A stretch of DNA of 64,000 nucleotides, from the NCBI GenBank assembly GCA_031119475.1, contig JAVHXV010000003.1, forward strand, positions 1 through 64,000, written 5' to 3'. This DNA comes from Pedobacter sp. (GTDB lineage: Bacteria; Bacteroidota; Bacteroidia; Sphingobacteriales; Sphingobacteriaceae). This document shows positions 52,994 through 63,100 of the stretch, piece by piece. The notes under the pieces are model-generated. The model ran no database searches, was not told where the DNA came from, and saw only the letters and a list, made by a program, of their open reading frames with translations. Within the stretch, counting starts at the first letter, position 1. Each line of letters opens with the position of its first letter. The translations under genes were made by a program, and so were the position numbers.

Positions 52994-53011
52994 TGATGCG
53001 ATAGATTAAAC

Positions 53012-53055
53012 GAAAAAGGTATCTGTGTCAAGTACATCACTTTAGCAGATACCTT
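53012..53055 (-). terminator. terminator between ctaD and ctaA
   Basis: Arms AAGGTATCTG and CAGATACCTT with a 20-base loop. On the minus strand the stem is followed by a TTTTT run, 30 bp after the ctaD stop. It would end or attenuate the act-ctaC-ctaD transcript before ctaA. Confidence 0.75.
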
Positions 53056-53084
53056 ATTCCTGTATGGTATTCCCAGATGGGATA

Positions 53085-54980
53085 TTAGTCTAAGTCTGCT
53101 TTATCCGCTGGTTTATTGGCAATGTCCCACTCGCGCTGAACTTGTTCGGCAATGGTATTGCCCTCAAAGTCGTGAGGAAGGTTAGAGCTCATCGTCTGTG
53201 AGAAAGGCACAGTCTGAGGGATAAAATCTTCATCAGCCCCAGGCTTGCTATAATCATATGGCCAACGGTAAACAGTTGGGATTTCTCCTGGCCAGTTACC
53301 ATGTAGGCGCTCGATTGGTGCAGTCCACTCCAAGGTATTCGCTTCCCAAGGATTTTGAGGTGAAACCTTGCCCTTAAAGATCGAATAGAAGAAGTTGAAC
53401 AAGAAAGCTACCTGTGCCAAGGCCGCAATAATGGCCGACCAGGTTACCAGTACGTTTACGGTTACCCATTTCTGCATGAACTCAAATTCGGTAAATGCAT
53501 AGTAACGGCGTGGCACACCATCCAATCCCAAGAAGTGGAGCGGGAAAAATACCAGATAAGCACAGGTAAATGTTACCCAGAAATGCAGGTAGCCCAATTT
53601 TTTATCCATCAATCTGCCGAACATCTTAGGGAACCAGTGGTAAACACCAGCAAGCATACCAAAGATGGCCGCAGAGCCCATTACCAAGTGGAAGTGGGCC
53701 ACTACGAAATATGTATCGTGCAAGTTGATGTCCAGGGCAGCATTACCCAACCAGATACCGGTCAGACCTCCAGAAATGAAGAAGGAAACCATTCCGATGG
53801 CAAACAACATCGCTGGCGTAAACCTGATGTTACCTCGCCATAGTGTAGCTAGCCAGTTAAAGGTTTTTACAGCGGATGGTACGGCGATAATCAATGTGGT
53901 GATCATAAATACACCGCCCAATAACGGGTTCATACCTGTCACGAACATGTGGTGCCCCCATACAATGAATGACAATACCGTAATACCGATCAACGAGTAG
54001 ATCATGGCATGGTAGCCGAAGATTGGTTTTCTTGAATTCACAGAGATGATCTCTGAAGAGATACCCATCGCTGGCATGATCACGATATATACCTCTGGGT
54101 GACCAAGGAACCAGAACAAGTGTTGCCATAAGATCGGCGAACCACCTTCGTTCGGTAAAATCTGGGTACCCATTACGATATCAGAAAGATAGAAACTTGT
54201 GCCAAAGCTACGGTCAAAGATCAAGAGTACAACCCCTGCCACCAAAACCGGGAAAGAAAGGATACCCAAGATGGCCGTAAGGAAGAAGGCCCAAATGGTC
54301 AATGGCATTTTCCAAAGGTCCATTCCTTTGGTACGCATGTTCAAAATGGTGGTTACATAGTTGATACCCCCCATTAGTGAAGAGGCCACAAACAAGACCA
54401 TACTCACCAACCAGAGCGTCATACCCAGACCTGAGCCAGGAATGGCTTTGGCAATGGCAGAAAGTGGCGGATAGACCGTCCATCCTGCACTCGCAGGGCC
54501 TGTTTGGATAAAGAATGAGCTCATCATCACCACACATGCGGTGAAAAAGAACCAATAAGACAACATGTTAAGGAAAGGCGAGGCCATATCCCTGGCGCCA
54601 ACTTGCAATGGGATCAAAAGGTTACTGAATGTACCGCTCAATCCGGCAGTAAGCACGAAGAACACCATGATTGTACCGTGTATGGTAACCAAGGCCAGAT
54701 AAAAATCAGGTCTGATCCTTCCGCCCTCGGCCCATTTGCCCAAAAAGGTCTGCAAAATTGGGAAACTTTCGTTCGGCCAGGCCAATTGAAGCCTGAATAG
54801 AATAGATAACCCCATTGCAATAACGGCCATAATGATACCAGTGATCAAAAACTGCTTGGCAATCATTTTGTGATCCTGACTAAATACGTATTTAGTTAGG
54901 AACGTTTCATGGTGGTGTCCATGTCCGTGATCATCATGGGTACCGTGGTGGTGTGTATCTTGTATTGATATAGTTGACAT
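53085..54980 (-). CDS. ctaD: cytochrome c oxidase subunit I
   Basis: A 631-residue catalytic subunit with 12 or more helices and a His-rich N-terminus. The heme a ligand His101 (ALVTIHGTIMVFF), the CuB His294 cross-linked to Tyr298 (FLGHPEVYIV), His343-His344 (VWGHHMF) and the heme ligands His429/His431 (VVAHFHLVMG) are all present, as in A1-type oxidases with the HPEVY motif. It reduces O2 and pumps protons. It follows ctaC by 18 bp. Confidence 0.97.
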   Translation of the reverse strand: MSTISIQDTHHHGTHDDHGHGHHHETFLTKYVFSQDHKMIAKQFLITGIIMAVIAMGLSILFRLQLAWPNESFPILQTFLGKWAEGGRIRPDFYLALVTIHGTIMVFFVLTAGLSGTFSNLLIPLQVGARDMASPFLNMLSYWFFFTACVVMMSSFFIQTGPASAGWTVYPPLSAIAKAIPGSGLGMTLWLVSMVLFVASSLMGGINYVTTILNMRTKGMDLWKMPLTIWAFFLTAILGILSFPVLVAGVVLLIFDRSFGTSFYLSDIVMGTQILPNEGGSPILWQHLFWFLGHPEVYIVIMPAMGISSEIISVNSRKPIFGYHAMIYSLIGITVLSFIVWGHHMFVTGMNPLLGGVFMITTLIIAVPSAVKTFNWLATLWRGNIRFTPAMLFAIGMVSFFISGGLTGIWLGNAALDINLHDTYFVVAHFHLVMGSAAIFGMLAGVYHWFPKMFGRLMDKKLGYLHFWVTFTCAYLVFFPLHFLGLDGVPRRYYAFTEFEFMQKWVTVNVLVTWSAIIAALAQVAFLFNFFYSIFKGKVSPQNPWEANTLEWTAPIERLHGNWPGEIPTVYRWPYDYSKPGADEDFIPQTVPFSQTMSSNLPHDFEGNTIAEQVQREWDIANKPADKADLD

Positions 54981-54998
54981 AATAAGGGCTCTCCAGTA

Positions 54999-56264
54999 TT
55001 ATTTTTTTATTGCTGTTTGTTTAGTTGCGGTTTTGGCAGGAACGTCACTGTTAGGCGATACCGTATTTGCTGCAGTAGAGTCGGTTGCTGCAGTAGCAGC
55101 GGCTGAAACAGGTTCAGCAACTACAGGCAAATGGAATTCCTTTCTCAGGTCGTTGGTCAAATAAGGAACCTGTTTGGCTACCCATTCGTTATATTCTGCC
55201 TGTGTAACAACTCTTACAGGTTTTTGCATCTTATAGTGGCTATCTCCACAGATTTTAGAACAGATGATCAGGTATTTAAACGAAGGATCATTTGTTTTGG
55301 CCTTCATCTGCTCAGAAGTGATGGTCGGAGTAAACTCGAAATAAGAGGTCATGCCCGGCACGGTATTCAGCTGCACCCTGAAGTGCGGCATGTAGAAACT
55401 GTGGATCACATCTTTACTGGTCAGGATCAGACGTACAGGTTTGCCTACTGGAAGTACCAGTTCATCGGCAGTCTGATCATCTAAGCTATTTTTATCGCCA
55501 AAATCGATACCCAAGTTATTGATGGCCGTAATCTTCTTGTAGTTTTTCAATCCTACCACGCCATCGGCACCTGGATAACGGATATCCCATTGGAACTGTG
55601 AAGAAGTGATCTCGACGCTCAATGGCTTGTTGTTTGGATCTTCGATCTTATAGAAGATTGATCTCCAGGTCAAGAAGCCCATCAATACCAAGATGGTCAG
55701 GGCAATTGCCGGAACAATGGTCCAGATCTTTTCGATCAGGTTATTATGTGGATAGTAGTAGGCTTTTCTATCTTTTTGCCCTCTGTAGAAATAGGCGAAC
55801 AGGAAGAGCGCAAGGTGTGTCAATACGAAAACGATGGTGGTCAGGATCAAGGTCACATTGAACATCTCGTCAATTTTCTTGCCGTGTTCAGACGCAGCTT
55901 CCGGCAGGATCATTTTGCCGTGCACCGCATATTCCCAATACACGCCATATAGGCCAACTGCAAGGAAGACGACGAATAAAACGCCATTCACCAAGTTCCA
56001 ATTGATGCCATCGGCCTTGCCCTGTGTTTCGCGGGTCAGTTCATAAACTTTTAAGGCCTTGCCAACGATTGCGATAAATAGGCACAACAATAAGAACAAC
56101 AGGACATAGAAGAGCGTAGACTGGTAGACCGGGCCCATATCTATTGGTTTGGCTGTAGCGGCAGTTCCTGCTTCCTGGGCAAGGGCATTGGTACTTGCAA
56201 ATGCAGTAAACAATACGGCCAACGCTGCCATTGTTTTATTCACTATTAATTTTCTTAAACTCAT
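54999..56264 (-). CDS. ctaC: cytochrome c oxidase subunit II
   Basis: A 421-residue subunit with a signal peptide-like N-terminus, four hydrophobic segments (about 50-72, 90-112, 137-160 and 178-200; the first two are extra compared with the classical two-helix form) and the CuA cupredoxin domain. CuA ligands are His288 (DVIHSF), Cys335, Cys339, His343 and Met346 (ICSKICGDSHYKM). Position 337, usually Glu (CxExC), is Lys. An Ala/Thr-rich C-terminal tail follows. It receives electrons from cytochrome c of the upstream complex. Confidence 0.95.
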   Translation of the reverse strand: MSLRKLIVNKTMAALAVLFTAFASTNALAQEAGTAATAKPIDMGPVYQSTLFYVLLFLLLCLFIAIVGKALKVYELTRETQGKADGINWNLVNGVLFVVFLAVGLYGVYWEYAVHGKMILPEAASEHGKKIDEMFNVTLILTTIVFVLTHLALFLFAYFYRGQKDRKAYYYPHNNLIEKIWTIVPAIALTILVLMGFLTWRSIFYKIEDPNNKPLSVEITSSQFQWDIRYPGADGVVGLKNYKKITAINNLGIDFGDKNSLDDQTADELVLPVGKPVRLILTSKDVIHSFYMPHFRVQLNTVPGMTSYFEFTPTITSEQMKAKTNDPSFKYLIICSKICGDSHYKMQKPVRVVTQAEYNEWVAKQVPYLTNDLRKEFHLPVVAEPVSAAATAATDSTAANTVSPNSDVPAKTATKQTAIKK

Positions 56265-56313
56265 TTCTTTAAAAGTAGTACTGTACTTTCCTATTAATTA
56301 TATACTCTTAAAC

Positions 56314-57552
56314 CTACAAATGGTGGTTTAAACTCTCTTGTAAAAACGGATGGTTCTTTGCGATCAAAGGTTTTTTGCTCAGCGCATTCAAGACCGTAAA
56401 GGTAAACAAACCTAAGAAACCTAAGGCTGTACCGATTTCCAGCACGCCAAAACCACTGCCAGGTTTCCCATCGATCACTTTTGTACCAAATTCGAAGACG
56501 CCCGGCATGATCATCTGATAGTAATCTACCCAGTGGCCGCACAGTACGATGATACACACTACCATCAGCACATTGTTGCTACGTTTGTTATCGCGGTCCA
56601 TCAACAAAAGCAATGGCGATAGGAAGTTCATGATCAGGTTGATGTAGAACCAAGCTTCGTAGTTGTTAAATCGTTTGTAGAAATAAACGGTTTCCTCAGA
56701 CATGTTCGCATAATAGATCAACAAGAACTGTGCGAACCATACGTAGGTCCAAAAAATAGAGAAACCAAAGATAAACTGGCCCAAGTTATGCAGGTGGCTA
56801 TTGTTTACCCAGCCCATGTAGCCCGCTTTTTTCAGCAAGATGATGATCAGGGCGATTGCGGCCAAGCTGCTCACCCACATGGCGGCGAAGTTGTACCAGC
56901 CGAACATGGTCGAGAACCAGTGTGCCTCTAGCGACATGATGGTATCAAAAGCAAAGACCGGTGTGGTAAAGCCATAGATGACCAAAAAGATGCAAGAATA
57001 TTTAAAGCTTTTTTGGTAGGATGACAAGCCTCCGCCCAAATCTTCGTTGTATGACCATTTGGCCAATAATGTAGCGAAGATGCTATATACGCCCAGAAAA
57101 ATCACCATACGGCTCATAAAGAAAGGTACGTTCAGGAAGGAAGATTTTCCTGCAATGATCTTATCATAGTTTTCAGCATTTGGATCTGTTAATCCAGGTG
57201 CACTCCAATGGTGGTATAAGGTATGGGTATACAATCCAAGGCCTACAACGACCAAAAGGATGATGACTGCAATCGGCAGTGTTTTGGCCATGGCCTGTGG
57301 CACACGGAGTATCGAAGCAGACCATCCTGCCTGGGCAACATATTGAACGGCCAAAAAGAAAGCGCCAGACATACATACACAAGCGAAATAATACGCCATT
57401 AGTAACAGGTTGGCAAAAGTACGTTCCTCTTGCCCGCTCAAAAACCCATAGGCAATTGCGCCAACACCCACCAGGATGCCCACAATGCTCAGGACTTTTA
57501 CTTTCCCTGTAAACTCAAATTGTTCACTTAAATTATAATGATGAGTTCCCAT
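56314..57552 (-). CDS. actF: alternative complex III quinol-oxidoreductase subunit ActF
   Basis: A 412-residue membrane protein with ten helices, related to NrfD/ActC. Characteristic parts are VQYVAQAGWSASILRVPQAMA, DTIMSLEAHWFSTMFGWYNFAAMWVSSLA and GWVNNSHLHNLGQFIFGFSIFWTYVWFAQF. ActF is the second quinone-binding-type membrane subunit of alternative complex III. It begins 13 bp after actE and precedes the oxidase genes, so ACIII and oxidase are one cluster. Confidence 0.93.
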   Translation of the reverse strand: MGTHHYNLSEQFEFTGKVKVLSIVGILVGVGAIAYGFLSGQEERTFANLLLMAYYFACVCMSGAFFLAVQYVAQAGWSASILRVPQAMAKTLPIAVIILLVVVGLGLYTHTLYHHWSAPGLTDPNAENYDKIIAGKSSFLNVPFFMSRMVIFLGVYSIFATLLAKWSYNEDLGGGLSSYQKSFKYSCIFLVIYGFTTPVFAFDTIMSLEAHWFSTMFGWYNFAAMWVSSLAAIALIIILLKKAGYMGWVNNSHLHNLGQFIFGFSIFWTYVWFAQFLLIYYANMSEETVYFYKRFNNYEAWFYINLIMNFLSPLLLLMDRDNKRSNNVLMVVCIIVLCGHWVDYYQMIMPGVFEFGTKVIDGKPGSGFGVLEIGTALGFLGLFTFTVLNALSKKPLIAKNHPFLQESLNHHL

Positions 57553-57565
57553 TTATATCTGTTTC

Positions 57566-58162
57566 TTATTGTTTTTGTAATTGTTGAACATATGCCACCA
57601 CTTTCCATCTTTCTGTAGGGGTCAATTGTGAAGCATAAGATCCCATAGCATTTAGGCCATACACAATGGTGTGGTAGATTTTTCCTGCGGGCATATCTTT
57701 CATCAGTCCGCCCCTTGAAGAAGTAGACTCTGCGCCAAAGTAGGCCGGCACACCAGAAATTCCCTTATCCAATTCTACGATATGGCCTTTTCCATCGCCT
57801 TTAACGCCATGGCAAGGTGAGCAGAATACTTTATATAAGTGCTGTCCTTCCAACAAGGTCTCCTTTGTTAAGGTAGTAGGATTGACCACAGTTGCCGAAG
57901 CTTCATAGCCTTCTTTCGTATTTGGCAGTTCATAACGGTCGAAACCGATCGGATCTGTATTTGGAGGAGGAGTCTGTGCAGTCTGTCCGTTAAAGCTTGG
58001 AATAGCTTTTTTATCTGTAGGTTGATCCTGGTTGTAGGCAATCGGATCATACATGTTTCTTGCATACTCCAGACCTGTACTTTTTTTGTCCCTACAGGCC
58101 GGAAGCAACGCCACGGTAACCAGCATCACCACTGCGGCGTAAACGATAGTCTTCTTATTCAT
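57566..58162 (-). CDS. actE: alternative complex III mono-heme cytochrome c lipoprotein ActE
   Basis: A 198-residue lipoprotein from the ATG at 58162 (MNKKTIVYAAVVMLVTVALLPAC, lipobox LLPAC). It carries one heme c motif CxxCH (KVFCSPCHGVKGDGKGH) and a downstream Met ligand region (GLMKDMPAGKIYH, ALNAMGSYASQLT). It passes electrons out of ACIII to the oxidase. Its start overlaps the actD stop by 8 bp. Confidence 0.93.
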   Translation of the reverse strand: MNKKTIVYAAVVMLVTVALLPACRDKKSTGLEYARNMYDPIAYNQDQPTDKKAIPSFNGQTAQTPPPNTDPIGFDRYELPNTKEGYEASATVVNPTTLTKETLLEGQHLYKVFCSPCHGVKGDGKGHIVELDKGISGVPAYFGAESTSSRGGLMKDMPAGKIYHTIVYGLNAMGSYASQLTPTERWKVVAYVQQLQKQ

Positions 58163-58691
58163 AGCTGATATACTTCCTTTCATTATACTTTACCTCTAAA
58201 GCACCTGCTCCTGTTAATAATTCGTCAATTTTAGCGTGGTCTGCATTCGCTTTTGCATCAATGGCAATAATGAAGCGATCGTTCGTTGCACGGATATCCA
58301 TTACCCTAGGTGCCCTTCCCGGAAACAGGTGGGTCGAGGCATAATAGGATCCCACTAGGCCAAAGGCACAAAATAGGATGGTCAGCTCAAAAGTAATCGG
58401 AATAAAATCTGGCAGAGCAAAGTGCGTCTTGCCACCAATGTTAATTGGCCAATCTACTACAGTAGCTAGGTAAACGCCCGTTAACATCGTCAACGTTCCG
58501 GTAATACCGAAAAAGAATGCTGCGATATCCAGCCTCGATCTTTTGACGCCCAATTTGGCTTCGATTCCGTGGATAGGCATTGGCGTGTACACATCATGGA
58601 TCTTGATGTTGTTCTCCTGCAATTTCTCGATGCCGTGCATCATTTCATCAGGATCGCCGAAACTGCCCAAAATATATTTGATATTACTCAT
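58155..58691 (-). CDS. actD: alternative complex III subunit ActD (DUF3341)
   Basis: A 178-residue protein with two transmembrane helices (about 57-80 and 97-120) in a DUF3341 frame: YILGSFGDPDEMMHGIEKLQENNIKIHDVYTPMPIHGIE. It is the small ActD subunit of ACIII. It starts 2 bp after actC and overlaps actE. Confidence 0.93.
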   Translation of the reverse strand: MSNIKYILGSFGDPDEMMHGIEKLQENNIKIHDVYTPMPIHGIEAKLGVKRSRLDIAAFFFGITGTLTMLTGVYLATVVDWPINIGGKTHFALPDFIPITFELTILFCAFGLVGSYYASTHLFPGRAPRVMDIRATNDRFIIAIDAKANADHAKIDELLTGAGALEVKYNERKYISYE

Positions 58692-58693
58692 TG

Positions 58694-60166
58694 TTATTTT
58701 ATTGTGTAATCTGCTTTGTTAACACTATCGAACTTGTTCAACGATTCCAAATAATCATCAACCTGTTCTTTATCTAAATGACCTTCGTCGATCAATTTCT
58801 TCTTGGACTGCTCACTGGCTGTCTTCAGCAACAATTTCACCTCGGCGATTGCGATAGAAGGCAATACCCTTAAGAACAACAGGAACAAAGTGAAGAATAG
58901 ACCGATCGAGCCCACAAATACGCTCACATCAACCCATGTTGGATAGAACATGGCCCAGCTTGATGGCAGGTAATCGCGGTGCAGCGAGGTCACGATGATC
59001 ACGAAACGCTCAAACCACATCCCGATGTTTACTACGATCGATAGGATCCAGGTGGCGGCAATGTTGGTACGGATCTTTTTGAACCATAACAGCTGCGGAG
59101 AGATGACGTTACAGGTCATCATCATCCAGTAGGCCCACCAGTATGGTCCGGTAGAACGGTTGATGAAGGCATATTGCTCATATTCTGAACCTGAGTACCA
59201 GGCGATGAAAAATTCTGTCAGATAAGCCACACCCACGATCGAACCCGTCAAGATGATGATCTTGTTCATCGACTCGATATGGAACATGGTGATATAGTTT
59301 TCCAATCCCAATACTTTACGTGCAACCAACAATAAGGTCAGTACCATCGCAAATCCGGAGAAGATCGCCCCTGCCACAAAGTAAGGCGGGAAGATCGTTG
59401 TATGCCATCCCGGAATAACCGAGGTTGCAAAGTCCATGGATACAATGGTGTGTACCGAAAGTACCAATGGGGTAGAAATACCGGCCAAGATCAGCGAAAC
59501 CGCCTCAAAACGCTGCCAGGTTTTTACGTTGCCCGTCCATCCGAAAGAGAAGATGGTATAGATCCTTTTGCGCATGCCCACAGCCCTGTCCCTAATGGTG
59601 GCAATATCAGGCAATAGACCTGTATACCAGAACAATAGTGATACCGAGAAGTAGGTAGAGATCGCAAACATATCCCATACCAATGGCGAGTTAAAGTTTA
59701 CCCAAAGCGACCCAAACTGGTTTGGCAAGGGCAATACCCAATAGGCCAGCCACGGACGGCCCATGTGCGAAACTACGTACGTTGCGGCGCAGATTACGGC
59801 AAATATGGTCATCGCCTCTGCAGAACGGTTGATGGAGTTCCTCCAGTTCTGGCGGAAGAGGAGCAATACCGCAGAGATCAGTGTTCCTGCGTGACCGATA
59901 CCTACCCACCACACGAAACCGGTGATGTCCCAGGCCCAGCCTACTGTTTTGTTCAGCCCCCACGATCCGATCCCGAACCAGAACGTATAGCTCACGGCAA
60001 CTACCCAAAGTGTTGCACCACAAAGTGCGATGATAAAACCGATCCACCAAGCTTTGTTCGGCTTGTTTTCTACTGGCAATAAAATGTCATCCGTAATCTG
60101 TGCATACGTGATGTCCTTGCCGGTAATTAAGGGTTCTCTTAAAATTGATTCGTTATGTCCTGACAT
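58694..60166 (-). CDS. actC: alternative complex III membrane subunit ActC (NrfD-like)
   Basis: A 490-residue polysulfide-reductase/NrfD-like protein with about ten helices. GWAWDITGFVWWVGIGHAGTLISAVLLLFRQ and WHTTIFPPYFVAGAIFSGFAMVLTLL are family signatures. ActC is the main quinol-oxidising membrane subunit. The first 30 residues are cytoplasmic. It follows actB by 22 bp. Confidence 0.95.
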   Translation of the reverse strand: MSGHNESILREPLITGKDITYAQITDDILLPVENKPNKAWWIGFIIALCGATLWVVAVSYTFWFGIGSWGLNKTVGWAWDITGFVWWVGIGHAGTLISAVLLLFRQNWRNSINRSAEAMTIFAVICAATYVVSHMGRPWLAYWVLPLPNQFGSLWVNFNSPLVWDMFAISTYFSVSLLFWYTGLLPDIATIRDRAVGMRKRIYTIFSFGWTGNVKTWQRFEAVSLILAGISTPLVLSVHTIVSMDFATSVIPGWHTTIFPPYFVAGAIFSGFAMVLTLLLVARKVLGLENYITMFHIESMNKIIILTGSIVGVAYLTEFFIAWYSGSEYEQYAFINRSTGPYWWAYWMMMTCNVISPQLLWFKKIRTNIAATWILSIVVNIGMWFERFVIIVTSLHRDYLPSSWAMFYPTWVDVSVFVGSIGLFFTLFLLFLRVLPSIAIAEVKLLLKTASEQSKKKLIDEGHLDKEQVDDYLESLNKFDSVNKADYTIK

Positions 60167-60188
60167 AATTTATATTGCTGGTACGGGC

Positions 60189-63100
60189 TTACGCGTGTAC
60201 TTCTTTTGTTTCTGAATCTATATTTCTAACTTTTGTCATGTAACCAATGCCTGGCTGTACGTTGATTTCTTCCAAAACATAGTAGATACGCTCGCTGCGC
60301 AAGGCTTTCGCTACTTCAGAGTTTGGATCGTTCTTATCACCAAAGATGATGGCATTGGCCGAACAAGCCTGTTGGCAGGCCATTTGGATGTCTCCATCCT
60401 TCAGGGCACGTTTTTCCAATTTGGCCTCTAGCTTACCAGCCTGGATCCGTTGGATACACATGCTACATTTCTCCATTACCCCTCTCGAACGTGTAGTTAC
60501 GTCTGGATTAAGCACAAGTTGGGTAAATTCATTCTGTAGGTAGTTATCAAAACGTGAATCATTCCAGTAATTGAACCAGTTGAAACGACGGACTTTATAT
60601 GGACAGTTGTTTGCACAATAACGTGTACCTACGCAACGGTTATAGGCCATATGGTTCAGGCCATCTGATGAATGTACGGTAGCCAATACCGGACAAACGG
60701 TCTCACAAGGGGCATGGTCGCAGTGTTGGCACAACATCGGCTGGTGTACCACCGAAACGTTGTTCATCTGGCCCGCCTCTAAATGTGCGATCTCTTTTTC
60801 TTCGGTTACGGCATTGATGCTGCTCGCCTCATGGCCGCCATGGCCTTCAGCGTGCGCACCAGCTTCCTGGTTATAGCTGTAATAACGATCAATACGGATC
60901 CAGTGCATTTCCCTGCGCCTGCGTACCTCGTCTTTACCTACAACAGGAATATTGTTTTCTACGTTACAGGCAACAATACATGAACCACATCCTGTACAAG
61001 CGTTCAGGTCGATGGCCATTACCCAATCGTTGCCCAATTTCTCGTATTTATCAGTCGTCCACAGGTCATAAACTTTGTGTTTATGGTGGTTGCCCGAACC
61101 AGAAGCTGGATCTTTTAGGTAATCTTTTAAAGTAGTTTCACGGATGATATTTCTGCCTTCGAAAGAATGGTGGGTCTGGGTCTGAGCCAGTTCCTCTCTT
61201 CCGCCAGCGCTGGCCAAAGTTGCTGTCGTACCATATTTTAACGTACCGTTGGCAAAGCTTACAAATGGATAAACGTTTTTACCCACGTTGTTTCCGGCCT
61301 TGCCTGCCTTTGTACGTCCATAGCCCAATGCCACAGAAGCCGTTCCCATGGCCTGTCCTGGTTGGATCAGCAATGGAAGGATTACTTCCGTTCCGTTTGC
61401 CTTGATGCTCACCAGGTCAAATTCCTTGAAGCCCCAAGCCTCTGCCTGTTTAGGCGCTACGGCGATGTAGTTGTCCCAGGTTACTTTCGTTACCGGATCA
61501 GGAAGTTCCTGTAGGTAGGCATTGTTCGCATATCGTCCATCGCGCATTGGGATGCTTTCGTACACATGAAGTTCAACCTCATTTTTGCCCGATTTTACCA
61601 ATGCCTTACTGCTTGCACCGATAGAAGCCGCAACGGCATCCAATGCCAACGCGAAGCTATAGGCACCTGCTGGTTTGGCAGCAGCACTGAATACACCTGT
61701 CTGTAACAGTTCGTTCCAGGTTTTGCCAACGGCAGGAAGGATATTTTTCTCCCAGTTGTTGCGTACGTATTGATAGTAATCCTGCACTGCATTGTCAGAC
61801 CAGATCAACAAGCTCTGCTCTGCCTGGCGCGAATTGAATACCGGATTGATGGTCGGCTGAACGATGGAATAAGTTCCTTCGTAGGTATTGGCATCGCCCC
61901 AAGATTCTAGGTAATTAGGTGTAATCGCTACCACATCACAAAGATCTGCAGTCTCATCGGCACGGTCGGCAAAAGAAACTTTTAGCGAAACCTTAGCCAA
62001 TGCATCGGTAAATGCTTTGGTATTGATGGCATCGTAGGCCGGATTGCTATCCATAAAGAATACCGCACCAACTTCGCCCCTGTTCATTTCATTGATCAGT
62101 TCGGCAAATTCTGCATCGTTACCTTCGAAACGCTTGCAGGCATTGTCTAAATCGATGGTGGTACCATAGCTACCGATGGCGGCATTGATGGCATTCACCA
62201 AGATCTGTGTAGAAACATCATTGGAACCGCAAACCACAAGCGCTTTTCCCGCATTTTGGATCAGTTCTTTTGCAACCAGTTTGATTGCCTTGTCGGCAGT
62301 TACATTGTTTGGCAATGCACCACCAGGAAGATTTTTACCAGTAATGGCATTGTAAAGGGCAATCAGTGCCGGACCTTCTTCAGATAATTTGATCGGCACG
62401 CGCGTATCTGCATTCGTACCGGTTAAGCTCATGCCTGTTTCAAACTGGAAATGGCGCGACATCTTTTTACCTTCCAGAGATTTGTAATCCCGGTTTGAGG
62501 CATATTGTGCAGTATATTCTTCACAATTGATCCAGGTGCCCAAGAAATCAGCTGCAAAGCTGACGATCAGGTCTGCCTTATCGAAATTGTATTTGGGCAA
62601 TACGGCTTTGCCAAAGCTATTTTCGTTGGCCTTGATGATACCGGTATAGGAAACCGCATCATACTGTACCAATTTAGTGGTCGGATATTTGGCAGCGAAA
62701 TCAGCGATGACCGATTTTGCAGATGGGCTGTTCAGGGTAGAAGCCACAATGCGGATCTTCTTTCCCGAAGCCTGTACCTTATTCAACTCTCCTTTTACAA
62801 AAGCATCAAGCGTACTCCAAGTGGTTTCTGCTTTCGCTTTTAATGGGTTTTTTAGTTTGGAAACATCGTACAGATCCAGTACAGAAGCCTGTGCCTGTGC
62901 ATCGGTACCACGGTTAAAGGCACCTGCTTTTGGATTTGGCTCGATCTTGATCGGACGACCAACTACCGTTTTAACCAATACCGAGTTCCCTTTAAAGGTA
63001 GATACATAGTAGTTTGGAATTCCCGGCACTACTTCTTCTGGCCTGACCAGGTAGGGAATTGATTTGTGTACAGGTGCTTTCTGACAAGCAGCCAAGGTTA

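Noticed and set aside
53061..53085. Second small hairpin (TCCCAGATGGGA) near the ctaD stop
   Set aside because: The stem is only five base pairs and no T run follows; the neighbouring longer hairpin explains termination.
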